Shown: one piece after another, positions 1 to 9,170 of the stretch
Layout of the letters: every line of letters starts with the position of its first letter
How positions within the stretch are numbered: position 1 is the stretch's first letter
Origin: Phaeodactylibacter sp.
GTDB taxonomy: Bacteria > Bacteroidota > Bacteroidia > Chitinophagales > Saprospiraceae
Length of the DNA: 47,847 nucleotides
NCBI RefSeq assembly: GCF_022763345.1
Contig: NZ_JALEGS010000075.1
Coordinates: 1 to 47,847, forward strand
Reading direction: 5' to 3'
Position numbers and translations under genes: made by a program
Notes under the pieces: generated by a model
Databases searched by the model: none
Told to the model about the DNA's origin: nothing
The model's input: only the letters and a program-made list of their open reading frames with translations

Positions 1-1097
1 GGCTTGACTACACGATCACGCCACAGCGCGACGGCGACTACCTCAATGGTGTGTCTACGTTCGACCTGGTACTGATCAGCAAGCACATCCTGGGCGTAGA
101 GCCGCTGGACAGCCCGTACAAGCGTATTGCGGCGGATGCGAACAACTCCGGCAGCATTACCACGCTCGACCTGATACAGCTGCGCAAGCTGATCCTGTCG
201 GTCAGCACGGAGCTGCCGAACAACACGAGCTGGCGCTTTGTGGAAGCAAGCTATGTGTTCCCTAATCCGGAGAACCCATGGCAGGAAGCCTTCCCAGAGG
301 TGGTCAACATCAACAACCTGCCGGCAACGGGCATCCACGGAGCGGACTTCATCGCCGTGAAGATTGGTGATGTGAGCGGCGATGTAGTGGCCAATAGCTT
401 CTCTGCGATCGACGAGCGGGGCTTTGATGGCCGCTTCCAGCTGGAAACGGCGGACGAAGCCCTGAAAGCGGGCAACGAGTACCGCATCCCATTCACTGCG
501 CCACAGCTGGCCGCCATTGAAGGCTTCCAGGGCACGCTGGAGTTTGATGCGCAGGCACTGGAGCTGGTGGACATCCTGCCGGGCACCCTCACCGAGGGGC
601 ACTTCGGCCTGACACAGGCCGCACAGGGCCGGCTCGCGATGAGCTGGAACTGGGCCTCGGAAGCGGCGGTGCCAACGAACAGCAAAATGTTTACCCTGGT
701 GCTGCGCGCCCGCACGGACATACAGCTGAGCGAAGCCCTGGGCATGAGCGATGCGGTGACCCCACGGGAGGCGTACGGCAATGCCGGCACGTTTGAGGAT
801 GTGGCCCTGAGCTTTGGCGAGGCTACCGAAAAAGGCATGTTTGCCCTTTACCAGAACCAGCCGAACCCATTCCGGGAAGAAACGGTGATCGGGTTTGAGC
901 TGCCGGAGGCGGTGCCGGCAAGGGTGGTGATTTCCGATGTATCTGGCAGAGTGCTACAGGTTTACCCCGTTGATGGAGTCAAAGGGTACAATCAGATTAG
1001 TGTGAAAGCCGCAGATTTAGGGGTTCGGGGAATCGTTTCTTATACCGTCAAAACTAAAGACCACAGCGCAACCAAGCAGATGGTTGTCATAGAATAA
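1..1097 (+). CDS. Secreted protein with dockerin-like repeat and T9SS sorting domain (5' partial)
   Basis: The reading frame is open from base 3, so the gene begins outside the window; only its last 365 codons are seen. The visible part starts with a dockerin type I-like pair of repeats (FDLVLISKHILG, then a segment with DANNSG and LDLIQLRKLIL), which in this family bind calcium or act as cohesin partners. A beta-rich domain follows. The last about 85 residues form a T9SS type A sorting domain (LYQNQPNPF, ISDVSGRV, final VVIE). T9SS cargo is carried through the outer membrane and released or anchored at the surface. The gene is probably the tail of a very large adhesin-like protein. From about base 955 the codon use becomes visibly less GC-rich than upstream. 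The final domain assignment is firm; the binding partner is unknown. Confidence 0.85.
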   Translation, partial: LDYTITPQRDGDYLNGVSTFDLVLISKHILGVEPLDSPYKRIAADANNSGSITTLDLIQLRKLILSVSTELPNNTSWRFVEASYVFPNPENPWQEAFPEVVNINNLPATGIHGADFIAVKIGDVSGDVVANSFSAIDERGFDGRFQLETADEALKAGNEYRIPFTAPQLAAIEGFQGTLEFDAQALELVDILPGTLTEGHFGLTQAAQGRLAMSWNWASEAAVPTNSKMFTLVLRARTDIQLSEALGMSDAVTPREAYGNAGTFEDVALSFGEATEKGMFALYQNQPNPFREETVIGFELPEAVPARVVISDVSGRVLQVYPVDGVKGYNQISVKAADLGVRGIVSYTVKTKDHSATKQMVVIE

Positions 1098-1131
1098 GGA
1101 GTTTCAGGAAAACCTGGATAATTATCAGAGG

Positions 1132-1161
1132 CCGGGCATTCAATTGAGTGTCCGGTTTTTT
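1132..1161 (+). terminator. Rho-independent terminator after the T9SS protein
   Basis: CCGGGCATT and AGTGTCCGG pair over nine positions (two G-T pairs) around a CAATTG loop, followed by six T. It lies 34 bases after the stop codon. Confidence 0.75.
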
Positions 1162-1295
1162 ATTTGTAATTGAAATTTTCAAATGCCTAAGGCTGATCGA
1201 TGTTTTCAGACACCGGTCCATTTAGATTAGAGCAGGGCCGTCGGCGTGGCATGGTTCAAACCTTTGGTTTACTTTTGGGTTCTCTCCTAAAAAGC

Positions 1296-3365
1296 ATGTT
1301 CCGCTCCTTCGTTTTTATTTTGGGCTTACAAATGTTAGGGACAGCAACCAGCACTGCCCAGTTAGATACACTGCTCACCACTGGCTTGGACTCTATGGTA
1401 GTGGTCCGTGCCACACGCCTGCCCATACCCGCTATCAGAACCCCCTACAGCATTCATCAACTGCAGGAAGCGGACTGGCAAAATGGGCGGCAGCACCTTT
1501 CGCTGGCCCCGGTGCTCCATCAGCTACCCGGTCTGCTTATCCTCAACCCCAATAACTTTGCGCAGGACCTTCGATTGTCTGTGCGGGGCTTTGGTGCCCG
1601 CTCCGCTTTTGGCATCCGCGGCATTCAGATCTGGGTGGACGGTCTTCCGGAGACCACGCCGGATGGGCAGGGGCAGGTCGATAACCTTGATGGGGGCATT
1701 TTGAACCAGGCCAGCTTGCTCAGTGGGCCGGCTTCGGGCATGTATGGCAATGCTGCTGGCGGCGTCATTCAGTTGCAAACGGAAGCCCCTCCGGAATCAG
1801 CGATGGCGGAAGCCCGGCTAAGTGCGGGCAGTTACGGTTTTCAACGGTATACGCTGAAGGGTGGTGGCCGGAGTGGAGCTTACAGTTGGCTGGCCTACGG
1901 CGCTCACACGCGGCAGGAAGGCTATCGTGAACACAGTCGGGTAGAAAACACCTTGCTCAATGGCCGGTTGCGTCGGCAGCTGGGCGATCGCGGTCAGGTA
2001 GAGCTGCTGCTGAATTATGTCAACAGCCCCATCGCACAGGACCCCGGTGGGTTGTCTGCCGATGCCTTGTCAGAAGACCGCCGTCAGGCCTGGGGGCGCA
2101 ATCTCCTCTACGATGCAGGGGAATCCGTAGAGCAGGGTAGGGCAGGGCTGACCTTGGATTATGCCTTGGCAGAGGATTTGCAACTGGAAGCTTACGGCTT
2201 TGCGTTGTTCCGGGACTTTTCCAATCTGTTGCCTTTTGAAGGGGGAGGGGCAGTAGGTCTTTTCCGCCAATTTAGTGGACTGGGTGGGCGCTTGCGGCAT
2301 AGCGGAACCTTGCTTGGGCAGCCCTGGCGTCAGGTATGGGGTGTGGATGCTCAGGCACAGCGCGATCAGCGGGAGCGCTTCGATAATCTTGAGGGAGAAC
2401 GGGGCGATCTTGTCTTTAATCAGGACGAAGTATTCCGGAGCTTGGGCTTGTATACGGTGCAGGAATGGCAGCCGGTCAACCGTACCTGGCTAACCGCCGC
2501 ATTGCGCTACGATGCTAATTTCCTGTCGGCAGAGGATGCGTTTTTGTCAGATGGGAATGACTCCGGTGACCGGTCTTACCAAAATTTCAGCCCTTCTGCC
2601 GGCATCAGCTATGACTATGCATCGGGCCATCATGTCTACTTCAATTACAGCTACAGTTTTGAAACGCCTACGCTTAGCGAGCTGTCGGCTAATCCGGGCG
2701 GGGCGCAGGGGTTTAACGAAGATTTACAGCCGCAACAGGCTCATAATTACGAGGCAGGGCTTAAGGGGCAGTTCGCCTCAGCGCTGGAATACCGGATGGC
2801 TGCCTTTTACATCCAACTGGAGCAGGAACGCCTGCCCTATGAGCTGAGCGATAGCCCGGGCCGCGTATTTTATCGCAATGCGGGGCGCTCCCGTCGGCGG
2901 GGTGTGGAGTCCTGGCTGCAATGGTCGCCATTCTCTAACTGGAAGGGGCGGCTTTCGTACACTTTTTCAGACTTTGTCTATCAGGACTATGAAGCGTCAG
3001 GGGTAGCGTTTGATGGGAATATCCTGCCGGGCATTCCACGCCACCTTTGGTCGGGCATGATCGCGTGGCAGTATTTGCCGAAAGGCAGTGTAACCCTGGA
3101 GGGGCGTTACCTGAGTGAATTGTTTGCCGATGACTCGAATATGGCAACAGCATCTGCTTTTCTGGAGCTCAACCTTCGGACGACCTACAGCTGGGCCTTT
3201 TCCTGGGGCGAACTACAAGCCTTTGGCGGCATCAATAATCTGCTGGATGCCCGGTATGTCAGTAACATTCGGCTGAATGCCTTCGGAGGGCGCTTTTTTG
3301 AGGCAGCACCCGGGCGGAATGTCTACCTGGGGCTGCAAGTTGGATTGCAGCGGGATAAGTCCTAG
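1296..3365 (+). CDS. TonB-dependent outer-membrane receptor
   Basis: This is a 22-strand outer-membrane receptor of the siderophore/heme/vitamin type, energised by TonB. The plug domain is clear near the N-terminus (LHQLPGLLILNP, RGFGARSAFGIRG, VDGLPETTPDGQG, GPASGMYGNAAGGVI). The barrel includes FSPSAGISYDY and YSFETPTLSE. It ends with a typical barrel C-terminus (GRNVYLGLQVGL). An ATG at 1200 would extend the frame by 32 residues. I prefer the ATG at 1296 because it gives a clean signal peptide (MFRSFVFILGLQMLG, cleavage after STAQ). There is no CarboxypepD_reg domain, unlike the second receptor at 18707. The barrel resembles receptors such as FecA/FhuA, but the substrate cannot be read from sequence. 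Its TAG stop overlaps the stop of the convergent gene in a shared CTAG. Confidence 0.9.
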   Translation: MFRSFVFILGLQMLGTATSTAQLDTLLTTGLDSMVVVRATRLPIPAIRTPYSIHQLQEADWQNGRQHLSLAPVLHQLPGLLILNPNNFAQDLRLSVRGFGARSAFGIRGIQIWVDGLPETTPDGQGQVDNLDGGILNQASLLSGPASGMYGNAAGGVIQLQTEAPPESAMAEARLSAGSYGFQRYTLKGGGRSGAYSWLAYGAHTRQEGYREHSRVENTLLNGRLRRQLGDRGQVELLLNYVNSPIAQDPGGLSADALSEDRRQAWGRNLLYDAGESVEQGRAGLTLDYALAEDLQLEAYGFALFRDFSNLLPFEGGGAVGLFRQFSGLGGRLRHSGTLLGQPWRQVWGVDAQAQRDQRERFDNLEGERGDLVFNQDEVFRSLGLYTVQEWQPVNRTWLTAALRYDANFLSAEDAFLSDGNDSGDRSYQNFSPSAGISYDYASGHHVYFNYSYSFETPTLSELSANPGGAQGFNEDLQPQQAHNYEAGLKGQFASALEYRMAAFYIQLEQERLPYELSDSPGRVFYRNAGRSRRRGVESWLQWSPFSNWKGRLSYTFSDFVYQDYEASGVAFDGNILPGIPRHLWSGMIAWQYLPKGSVTLEGRYLSELFADDSNMATASAFLELNLRTTYSWAFSWGELQAFGGINNLLDARYVSNIRLNAFGGRFFEAAPGRNVYLGLQVGLQRDKS

Positions 3366-3730
3366 AGAAATATTCCGTACAGCACTGTATTGAAAATGGC
3401 CAGCAGGATGGCCAGGAAAAAGGCAGATTTGAAATTATCAATGTGAAACCCTTTTAGGAAGTAAGCTGCAATAAGCAGTAATGCACCATCCACCACAAAG
3501 CTAAAGAGCCCCAGGGTGAGGTAGCGCAGAGGCGTGGTGATAAAGTCCAGCACACCGCCCAGCGTAGCGTTCAGGATAGCCAGAACTATGGCCACCAGCA
3601 TGGCCCGCACAAAGTCGTCAATGCGTACGCCACTCAGAAAATGGGCGCCAGCCATGAGTGCCAGCGCGTTGAGGATGAACTTCAGCGCCCAGTAAGTGGG
3701 TCCGTGGGCATCGAGCAAAAGCAATTCCAT
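3362..3730 (-). CDS. Phage holin family 4 / YvlD-like membrane protein
   Basis: A protein of 122 residues made almost entirely of four hydrophobic helices, with the pattern of the PF04020-type family (called mycobacterial 4-TM phage holin, also YvlD). Key stretches are LKFILNALALMAGAHFL, LVAIVLAILNATLG, ITTPLRYLTLGLFSFVVDGALLLIAAYF and FFLAILLAIFNTVLYG. Despite the family name, chromosomal copies are not linked to phage lysis and their role is unclear. Its ATG overlaps the TAA of the upstream gene by one base (TAATG), so the two are probably translationally coupled. No phage genes lie nearby. Confidence 0.8.
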   Translation of the reverse strand: MELLLLDAHGPTYWALKFILNALALMAGAHFLSGVRIDDFVRAMLVAIVLAILNATLGGVLDFITTPLRYLTLGLFSFVVDGALLLIAAYFLKGFHIDNFKSAFFLAILLAIFNTVLYGIFL

Positions 3731-4050
3731 TACTGGTTGTTTTTCAGTTGTTCCTGTAAGTCTTTGATGGCCTGATCACGCTCTTTGATTTCGCGCTTGA
3801 GGCGGGCATTCTCCTTTTTCAGGGCTTCAATGCTTTCTGTGGCCGGCTTATCAGCAGGCTTTTCTTTGTGCTTGCGGTCTTGAGCGGGGGCTTCCTGTGG
3901 CTGTTCCGTGGCCTCCATACCGGTCAGCGATTTGAAATTGGCAATCGGGTCTTCCCCGTTGATGTAGGAGGCGCCGGCAAAGGCCAGTGGCACAATGATG
4001 ATCATAGCGAGCATGAACCGGGCGAATGGTGTAACTTTTCTTCTTGGCAT
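3730..4050 (-). CDS. Membrane-anchored coiled-coil protein, function unknown
   Basis: A short protein (106 residues from the ATG at 4050; an upstream in-frame start at 4080 would add 10). It has a basic N-terminus (PRRKVTPF), one hydrophobic helix (MLAMIIIVPLAFAGAS), a Pro/Lys/Glu-rich linker and a C-terminal heptad-rich coiled coil (IEALKKENARLKREIKERD and on). The layout suggests a single-pass inner-membrane protein with a charged coiled coil outside the membrane. It is co-transcribed with the following four-helix membrane protein, with one base shared between stop and start. I do not recognise a named family. Confidence 0.6.
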   Translation of the reverse strand: MPRRKVTPFARFMLAMIIIVPLAFAGASYINGEDPIANFKSLTGMEATEQPQEAPAQDRKHKEKPADKPATESIEALKKENARLKREIKERDQAIKDLQEQLKNNQ

Positions 4051-4202
4051 CGGTAGTATTCTGTATTGATTACGGTACAAAAGTACATCCTGAGCTGACG
4101 AGTTGCCAGATATTTCTACTTAATCCGGCATAAATGCGATATACGTCCTCTGGTCAGGCCCTAAATTGATCGTTCTTATTTAGGATGGGGGTATTAAAAT
4201 GA

Positions 4203-4210
4203 TATTTTTG
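4203..4210 (+). promoter_or_regulatory. Possible Bacteroidota -7 promoter element for the beta-oxidation unit
   Basis: TATTTTTG matches the Bacteroidota -7 consensus TAnnTTTG and lies 40 bases before the thiolase ATG. A clear TTTG at -33 is not present, so this is tentative. Confidence 0.3.
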
Positions 4211-4250
4211 TGCAAGGTGGGGGCATGCCCGCTCATCAAAAACTACTGCT

Positions 4251-5456
4251 ATGCCAGAAGCTTTCATTTACGATGCCCTGCGCACGCCCCGTGGAAAGGG
4301 GAAAAGCAGCGGTGCGCTCTACGAAGTCAAGCCCGTCGAGTTGCTGTCGGCCACCCTGCAGGCCCTGCAAAGCCGCCACCCTGTTGATCCGACTCAACTG
4401 GACGATACCATCATCGGCTGTGTGACGCCCATTGACGATCAGGGCTATAACATCGCTCAGGCGGCACTGCTGCACAACGGCTGGGATACTTCAGGTGGAA
4501 GCCTACAGATCAACCGGTACTGCGCCTCCGGACTGGAAGCGGTCAATCTGGCGGCAATGAAAATCCGGTCAGGCTGGGGAAACCTGCTGCTGGCGGGCGG
4601 TGTGGAAAGTATGAGCCGTATACCTATGGGTACAGACGGTGGTGCCTTGCTCTTTGACCCTGAGGTGATGGCAGGAGCGCATTATCTGCCACAGGGCGTT
4701 GCGGCTGACCTTATTGCCACCCTGGAGGGGTTCTCCCGGGAAATGCTTGATGAATATGCCTATCAGTCTCAGCAGCGTGCCCGGCACGCCATGGAAGCCG
4801 GCTATTTTTCCAAATCACTGGTCCCTATTTACGATCGCAATGGCTTATTGATCCTGGACCGGGACGAGGCGGTCCGCCCGGAGGTGACGATGGACAAGCT
4901 CAGTCAGCTGAAGCCTGCCTTTGAGCACCTGGGGCAAATGGGGTTTGACGATATGGCCCTGGAGCGTTATCCGGTGCTGGAATCTGTCCAACATGCCCAC
5001 ACTGCGGGCAACTCCTCTGGGATAGTGGATGGAGCCGCACTGGTGCTTGTAGGAAGTGAGTCCGCAGGAAATGAAGCTGGGCTGAAGCCCCGGGCGAAGA
5101 TCAGGGCTGCTGCGACCGTTAGCGTAGACCCTACCTTGATGCTGACCGGACCGGCACCTGCAGCTGAGAAAGTGCTTGGGCTGGCTGGGATGACGGTAAA
5201 GGATATAGACCTTTGGGAGTGCAATGAAGCCTTTGCTTCCGTAGTCCTGAAATTCCAGCGCGAGCTCAAAATACCTGACAGTAAGCTGAATGTCAACGGT
5301 GGCGCAATCGCTATGGGGCACCCGCTGGGCGCTACCGGTGCCATGCTGCTGGGGACTTTGCTCGATGAACTGGAGCGGCAAGATAAGCAAACCGGTTGCG
5401 TAACGCTCTGTGCAGGCGGAGGCATGGGGATTGCCACCATTATTGAGCGGGTTTAG
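4251..5456 (+). CDS. fadA: Acetyl-CoA acyltransferase (thiolase)
   Basis: Catalyses thiolytic cleavage of 3-ketoacyl-CoA to acetyl-CoA and a shortened acyl-CoA, the last step of beta-oxidation (the biosynthetic reverse reaction is possible). At 401 residues it has the usual thiolase length. The nucleophilic cysteine is C91 in NRYCASGLEAV. GGVESMSRIPMG follows. The second catalytic pair is H357 (GGAIAMGHPLGATGA) and C387 (CAGGGMG). The start is the ATG preceding PEAFIYDALRTPRGK, a typical thiolase beginning. It lies 49 bases upstream of the fused hydratase/dehydrogenase on the same strand, the fadA-fadJ arrangement common in Bacteroidota, so a degradative role is more likely than PhaA-type synthesis. 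Confidence 0.93.
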   Translation: MPEAFIYDALRTPRGKGKSSGALYEVKPVELLSATLQALQSRHPVDPTQLDDTIIGCVTPIDDQGYNIAQAALLHNGWDTSGGSLQINRYCASGLEAVNLAAMKIRSGWGNLLLAGGVESMSRIPMGTDGGALLFDPEVMAGAHYLPQGVAADLIATLEGFSREMLDEYAYQSQQRARHAMEAGYFSKSLVPIYDRNGLLILDRDEAVRPEVTMDKLSQLKPAFEHLGQMGFDDMALERYPVLESVQHAHTAGNSSGIVDGAALVLVGSESAGNEAGLKPRAKIRAAATVSVDPTLMLTGPAPAAEKVLGLAGMTVKDIDLWECNEAFASVVLKFQRELKIPDSKLNVNGGAIAMGHPLGATGAMLLGTLLDELERQDKQTGCVTLCAGGGMGIATIIERV

Positions 5457-5505
5457 CCATACCTGTTTTCCATGAATTAATGCTCAGTGCCAAATCAATA
5501 AGCTA

Positions 5506-7620
5506 ATGATCTACTATAAAAAAGATACGGACCATATCGTCACCCTTACTCTTGATATGGCAGGACGGGAAACCAACATCATCAACCACGAAGTGACCCG
5601 TGCCTTTCTGCCGGTCATTGAGCATCTGCGGGCAGAAAAGCAGAAAGGTACTCTAAGGGGGGTGATCATTACCTCTGCCAAAAAGACCTTCTGTACAGGT
5701 GGTGACCTGGAGTACCTTTCCAAAACTGATGATCCGGAAGCCATTTTCCAATTGGCAGAGCAGCTAAAGACTACTTTCAGGGCGTTGGAAAACCCCGGGG
5801 TTCCAGTGGTAGCGGCGATTAATGGCTCGGCATTGGGCGCAGGTTTCGAATTGGCGCTGGCGTGCCACCACCGTATTGCCATTGACAAAAATACCACCCG
5901 TTTTGGGTTTCCGGAAGCCCAGTTGGGGCTGATTCCCGGAGGAGGAGGTATTACCCGGCTTACCTGGCTGCTGGGCGTTCGGAAAGCCTATCCCATTCTT
6001 ACCGGTGGGCATCGTTACAATCCTCAGGAAGCTCTGCAACTGGAGCTGATCGATGAATTGGCGGTCAACGACCGGGAAATGAAGGAAAAAGCCAAAGCCT
6101 GGATCATGAATACCCGGGAGGCTCGCCGTCCGTGGGACCAGAAAGGAGCAACGATCCCGGGCGGCACCGCTCAGGATCCGGCGGTAGCCATCTTTCTGCG
6201 CAATGAATCGGCACGGCTGTTTGCTACTGGCGCCCACCGCCTGCCTGCTCAGCGTGCCCTGCTCAGTATTCTTTACGAAGGGTCAAAGGTAGATTTCGAT
6301 ACGGCCTGCCGCTTGGAAAGCCGGCATTTTACGAGCTTACTGCGTAGCAAGGAGACCAAAAACATGATCAAAGCCTTTTGGTCAGACCAGAACTTCATTA
6401 AAAACGGTGGTAACCGGCCTAAGGGGTTCGGGAAATTCCGCCCGCGCAAGGTGGGGATCATCGGTGCCGGGCGAATGGGGTCCGGCATAGCCTATGTGTG
6501 CCTGGACTACGGTATGGAGGTGGTGCTCAAGGACGTATCCAAGCCCATTGCCGAACGCGGGCGCGACTACGTCAGCAAACGGCTGGATCAAATGAAAGCC
6601 AGCGGGCGCAAGAAACCCGAAGAGTGTGAAGCCATGCTCAAGCGGATTCAGACCACAGAGTCTTCGGCTGATTTTGAAGACTGTGACCTGGTCATTGAGG
6701 CGGTCTTTGAAAACCGCATGGTCAAGCAAAAGGTCATGCGGGAGGCCGAGGAGTACATAGATGATTACAGCTTGTTTGGGACCAATACGATTTCAATCCC
6801 CATCACGAAACTGGCTCAGGGGTCACTCCGGCCAGCGAATTACATCGGGCTGCACTTTTTTCCACCTGCTGAAGAAGTGCCGCTGGTAGAGATTGTGAGG
6901 GGTGCGGAGACTTCAGACGAATCGGTGGCCCGGGCCTTTGATTTTGTGAGGGCGATCCGGAAGACACCAATTGTGGTGAAGGACGATTGGGGTTTCTTTG
7001 CAGCTAGGGTACAGAATACTTTTATTTTGGAAGGTATAACCATGCTGTCAGAAGGGTATGCCCCTGCCTTGATTGAGAATCTCGGTGTGCAGGCAGGTAT
7101 GCCTAAGGGCGCACTTGCTCTGGCCGATAACCTGGGGCTGAACATGGTACTACGCTACGAAAACCAGGCCGCAGAGCACTATGGTTCGAAGTACATTCAG
7201 CACCCCGCTGTAGAGGTGCTCCGGGTTATGCTGGAGGAGCTGCAACGCCCGGGACAGCAGAAGCGGGCGGGTTTCTACAATTATCAGGGAGAGCGGCCCA
7301 CCGGGCTTTGGAATGGCCTTGAGGAAGCATTTTCCAGTAAGAAGAAGCGGGCGAAGCATGAAGAGTTGATGGAACGTTTTCTCTTTGCACAGGTCCTTGA
7401 GGCGGTTTGGTGCATGCAGGAAAAGGTCATCCACTCGGTGCCTGCTGCCAATCTGGGCAGTATTTTTGGCTGGGGCTTTCCGGCTTTCAAGGGAGGGGTG
7501 ATCCAGTACGTCAATGACTATGGTGTGGAAGCCTTTATCAAACGTTGTGGCGTCTTTAAAAAGAAATATGGGCAGCGCTTCAGTGTCCCCAGTAAACTGA
7601 AGTCTATTGTAAGCCGTTAA
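5506..7620 (+). CDS. fadJ: Fused enoyl-CoA hydratase / 3-hydroxyacyl-CoA dehydrogenase (FadJ-like)
   Basis: A 704-residue multifunctional beta-oxidation alpha subunit, hydrating trans-2-enoyl-CoA and oxidising L-3-hydroxyacyl-CoA with NAD. Residues 1 to about 200 are a crotonase domain: NGSALGAGFELALACHHRIA for the oxyanion hole and FGFPEAQLGLIPGGGG with the catalytic glutamate. From K315 there is a Rossmann NAD-binding domain (VGIIGAGRMGSGIAY). The dehydrogenase core follows with GTNTISIPIT and GLHFFPPAEEVPLVEIV. The C-terminal dehydrogenase domains continue to the end. It works with the thiolase just upstream. Its TAA stop overlaps the stop of the convergent kinase gene (TTAA). Confidence 0.95.
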   Translation: MIYYKKDTDHIVTLTLDMAGRETNIINHEVTRAFLPVIEHLRAEKQKGTLRGVIITSAKKTFCTGGDLEYLSKTDDPEAIFQLAEQLKTTFRALENPGVPVVAAINGSALGAGFELALACHHRIAIDKNTTRFGFPEAQLGLIPGGGGITRLTWLLGVRKAYPILTGGHRYNPQEALQLELIDELAVNDREMKEKAKAWIMNTREARRPWDQKGATIPGGTAQDPAVAIFLRNESARLFATGAHRLPAQRALLSILYEGSKVDFDTACRLESRHFTSLLRSKETKNMIKAFWSDQNFIKNGGNRPKGFGKFRPRKVGIIGAGRMGSGIAYVCLDYGMEVVLKDVSKPIAERGRDYVSKRLDQMKASGRKKPEECEAMLKRIQTTESSADFEDCDLVIEAVFENRMVKQKVMREAEEYIDDYSLFGTNTISIPITKLAQGSLRPANYIGLHFFPPAEEVPLVEIVRGAETSDESVARAFDFVRAIRKTPIVVKDDWGFFAARVQNTFILEGITMLSEGYAPALIENLGVQAGMPKGALALADNLGLNMVLRYENQAAEHYGSKYIQHPAVEVLRVMLEELQRPGQQKRAGFYNYQGERPTGLWNGLEEAFSSKKKRAKHEELMERFLFAQVLEAVWCMQEKVIHSVPAANLGSIFGWGFPAFKGGVIQYVNDYGVEAFIKRCGVFKKKYGQRFSVPSKLKSIVSR

Positions 7621-8927
7621 ATCGCTGTGTCAGAGGCGATTTTGGGTAATGATACTAAAAAGGTACTGCCTTTGCCTGGCTGAGATCGAAGCTGAATGGT
7701 TCCCCCCAGGCGCTGGGTCACTTTTTTGCACATTGCCAGGCCGATCCCAGTCCCGCTGTACTGATCAGGTGGGTGTAGCCGCTGGAACATGTCAAATACC
7801 TTATCCTGAAATTCAGGAGCGATACCAATGCCATTGTCTTTGAAGCTGATTATCCATGATTCAGAATAAGATTGAGCTAAGACCTCAATGGTGGGGCGGT
7901 CTGTAGTATTGTATTTGATGGCATTGTCTAGTAGGTTCATGCAAAGTATAGACAGGAGGCTGGGCGAAGTCTGAACGGTCGGCAAATGATGCATTTTTAC
8001 CTCAAATTGGTCACCGTAAGTTGCGCTCAGTTGTTCAATACAGCTGGTCACCAACTCGTTCAGGTTGGTAGATTCTGTCTTTTGAGCTTTGGTACTGTTG
8101 AGGCGGGAAAAGTCCAGGATGTCCTCCACCAGGGTATTCATCTGGTGAGCCCCTGCCTTTGCGTACCCGAAAAAAGTATGCAGGTCGTCGTATTTGCCCT
8201 TTTTCAAGTCGCGCTCCGCCAGGCCCAGAAAACTGGAGATATTCCGGATAGGCGTCTTCAGGTCATGAGAGGCGATGTAAGCGAACCGCTCCAGCTCAAT
8301 ATTTGCTTTTTGAAGTGCAGCGTTGGAGGCTTTCAGCGATTTCATTAGTTGTGCCTGTTCCGCTTCGTACTTTTGGTTTTCATGAAAAAAGTAGGTGATC
8401 ATAAGGCTGACGGCAAGGGAGGTGCCGATAAAAGTAATAATGCTATCAAGGGGGTCTACCCTATCTGCTAGTGGAGGGCTGATCGAAAGTAGCGCAATAC
8501 TGGATCCGGTAAAAAGCAAAAGGATGAATACAATAAGTGCAATGCGGACCGTCCACTTTTTGTGAAAAATAATTGCGGTGGTAATAAAAACGAACAAAGT
8601 ATAGCCTCCTCCAATCGAAGGGCCATAGAGTAAAAGGACAGCTGTAAGAAGCAGAGGCAGGACAATATTCGCAGCATAGCGGGCCAGGTTGTGCAGTTTT
8701 AGATAGGACAGGACTAATTCTCCAACGAAAAACATCAGAATCGGGATCAGCACGGTTAGCTCAAAGCCCTTGAGTATAATATCTTTTACACCTACGAGTA
8801 CGGCTGCACTGGCGCCCGCAAGATTGAGGCGGTTCAAAATGACGATTCGCGCCACTTCCATCCGGTTAAGGCCAGGTGTGACGCCCAGGGAGGATAACCA
8901 GGCATATAGATTAGACTTGTTGTACAT
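7617..8927 (-). CDS. Membrane sensor histidine kinase
   Basis: A 436-residue kinase starting at the ATG at 8927 (an earlier TTG exists). About residues 30-180 hold six hydrophobic segments forming an integral membrane sensor of no recognised named type. A short coiled coil (ENQKYEAEQAQLMKSL) connects it to a HisKA domain with the phospho-acceptor in FAYIASHDLKTPIRN (H221). A complete HATPase_c domain follows: N box NLLDNAIKYNT, G1 DNGIGIAPEFQDKVF, G2 GTGIGLAMCKK. No response regulator is adjacent, so its partner is unknown. It is divergent from the phototrophy cassette across a 243-base spacer. A regulatory link is possible but only by position. Confidence 0.9.
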   Translation of the reverse strand: MYNKSNLYAWLSSLGVTPGLNRMEVARIVILNRLNLAGASAAVLVGVKDIILKGFELTVLIPILMFFVGELVLSYLKLHNLARYAANIVLPLLLTAVLLLYGPSIGGGYTLFVFITTAIIFHKKWTVRIALIVFILLLFTGSSIALLSISPPLADRVDPLDSIITFIGTSLAVSLMITYFFHENQKYEAEQAQLMKSLKASNAALQKANIELERFAYIASHDLKTPIRNISSFLGLAERDLKKGKYDDLHTFFGYAKAGAHQMNTLVEDILDFSRLNSTKAQKTESTNLNELVTSCIEQLSATYGDQFEVKMHHLPTVQTSPSLLSILCMNLLDNAIKYNTTDRPTIEVLAQSYSESWIISFKDNGIGIAPEFQDKVFDMFQRLHPPDQYSGTGIGLAMCKKVTQRLGGTIQLRSQPGKGSTFLVSLPKIASDTAI

Positions 8928-9096
8928 AGTTGAAAATGTCAAATCAATTCTAAAGTACTACGCTTTTGGGTTTCACCCCACTTTCCGTATATCTTTTTAC
9001 CGGAAACTTTCTGGCTGGGATTATTGAAGGCTGAATACAGAATTAGATATCCACGTTTCGGGTTTTTTCCAAAAAGAATTCTGTTTTCTAAACCTT

Positions 9097-9130
9097 TTTG
9101 AAGGTGCTTTGTCTCACTTTTATAATTTAG
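9097..9130 (+). promoter_or_regulatory. Candidate promoter of the carotenoid/rhodopsin cassette
   Basis: TTTG at 9097-9100 and TAATTTAG at 9123-9130 (one mismatch to TAnnTTTG) are 22 bases apart, 40 bases before the lycopene cyclase ATG. The spacer is slightly long for the Bacteroidota sigma factor. The rest of the 8928-9170 spacer shows no gene. Confidence 0.3.
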
Positions 9131-9146
9131 TGGTGCCTGTGTTGGC

Positions 9147-9170
9147 ACTGCAAAAGATGCATTAGTAAAC
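9147..9170 (+). repeat. Cassette-flanking repeat, left copy
   Basis: ACTGCAAAAG followed directly by ATGCATTAGTAAAC, ending exactly at the ATG of the cyclase gene. ATGCATTAGTAAAC recurs after the rhodopsin gene at 12323-12336, with ACTGCAAAAG on its other side at 12341-12350. The core GCATTAGTAAACAT also lies at the start of the rhodopsin coding sequence at 11479-11492. Confidence 0.7.

Noticed and set aside
3362..3730. Prophage, because of the holin family name
   Set aside because: The family is common on chromosomes and no other phage gene is near.
4845..5390. 181-codon minus-strand frame inside the thiolase gene
   Set aside because: The thiolase motifs prove the plus strand is coding; this is a shadow frame.
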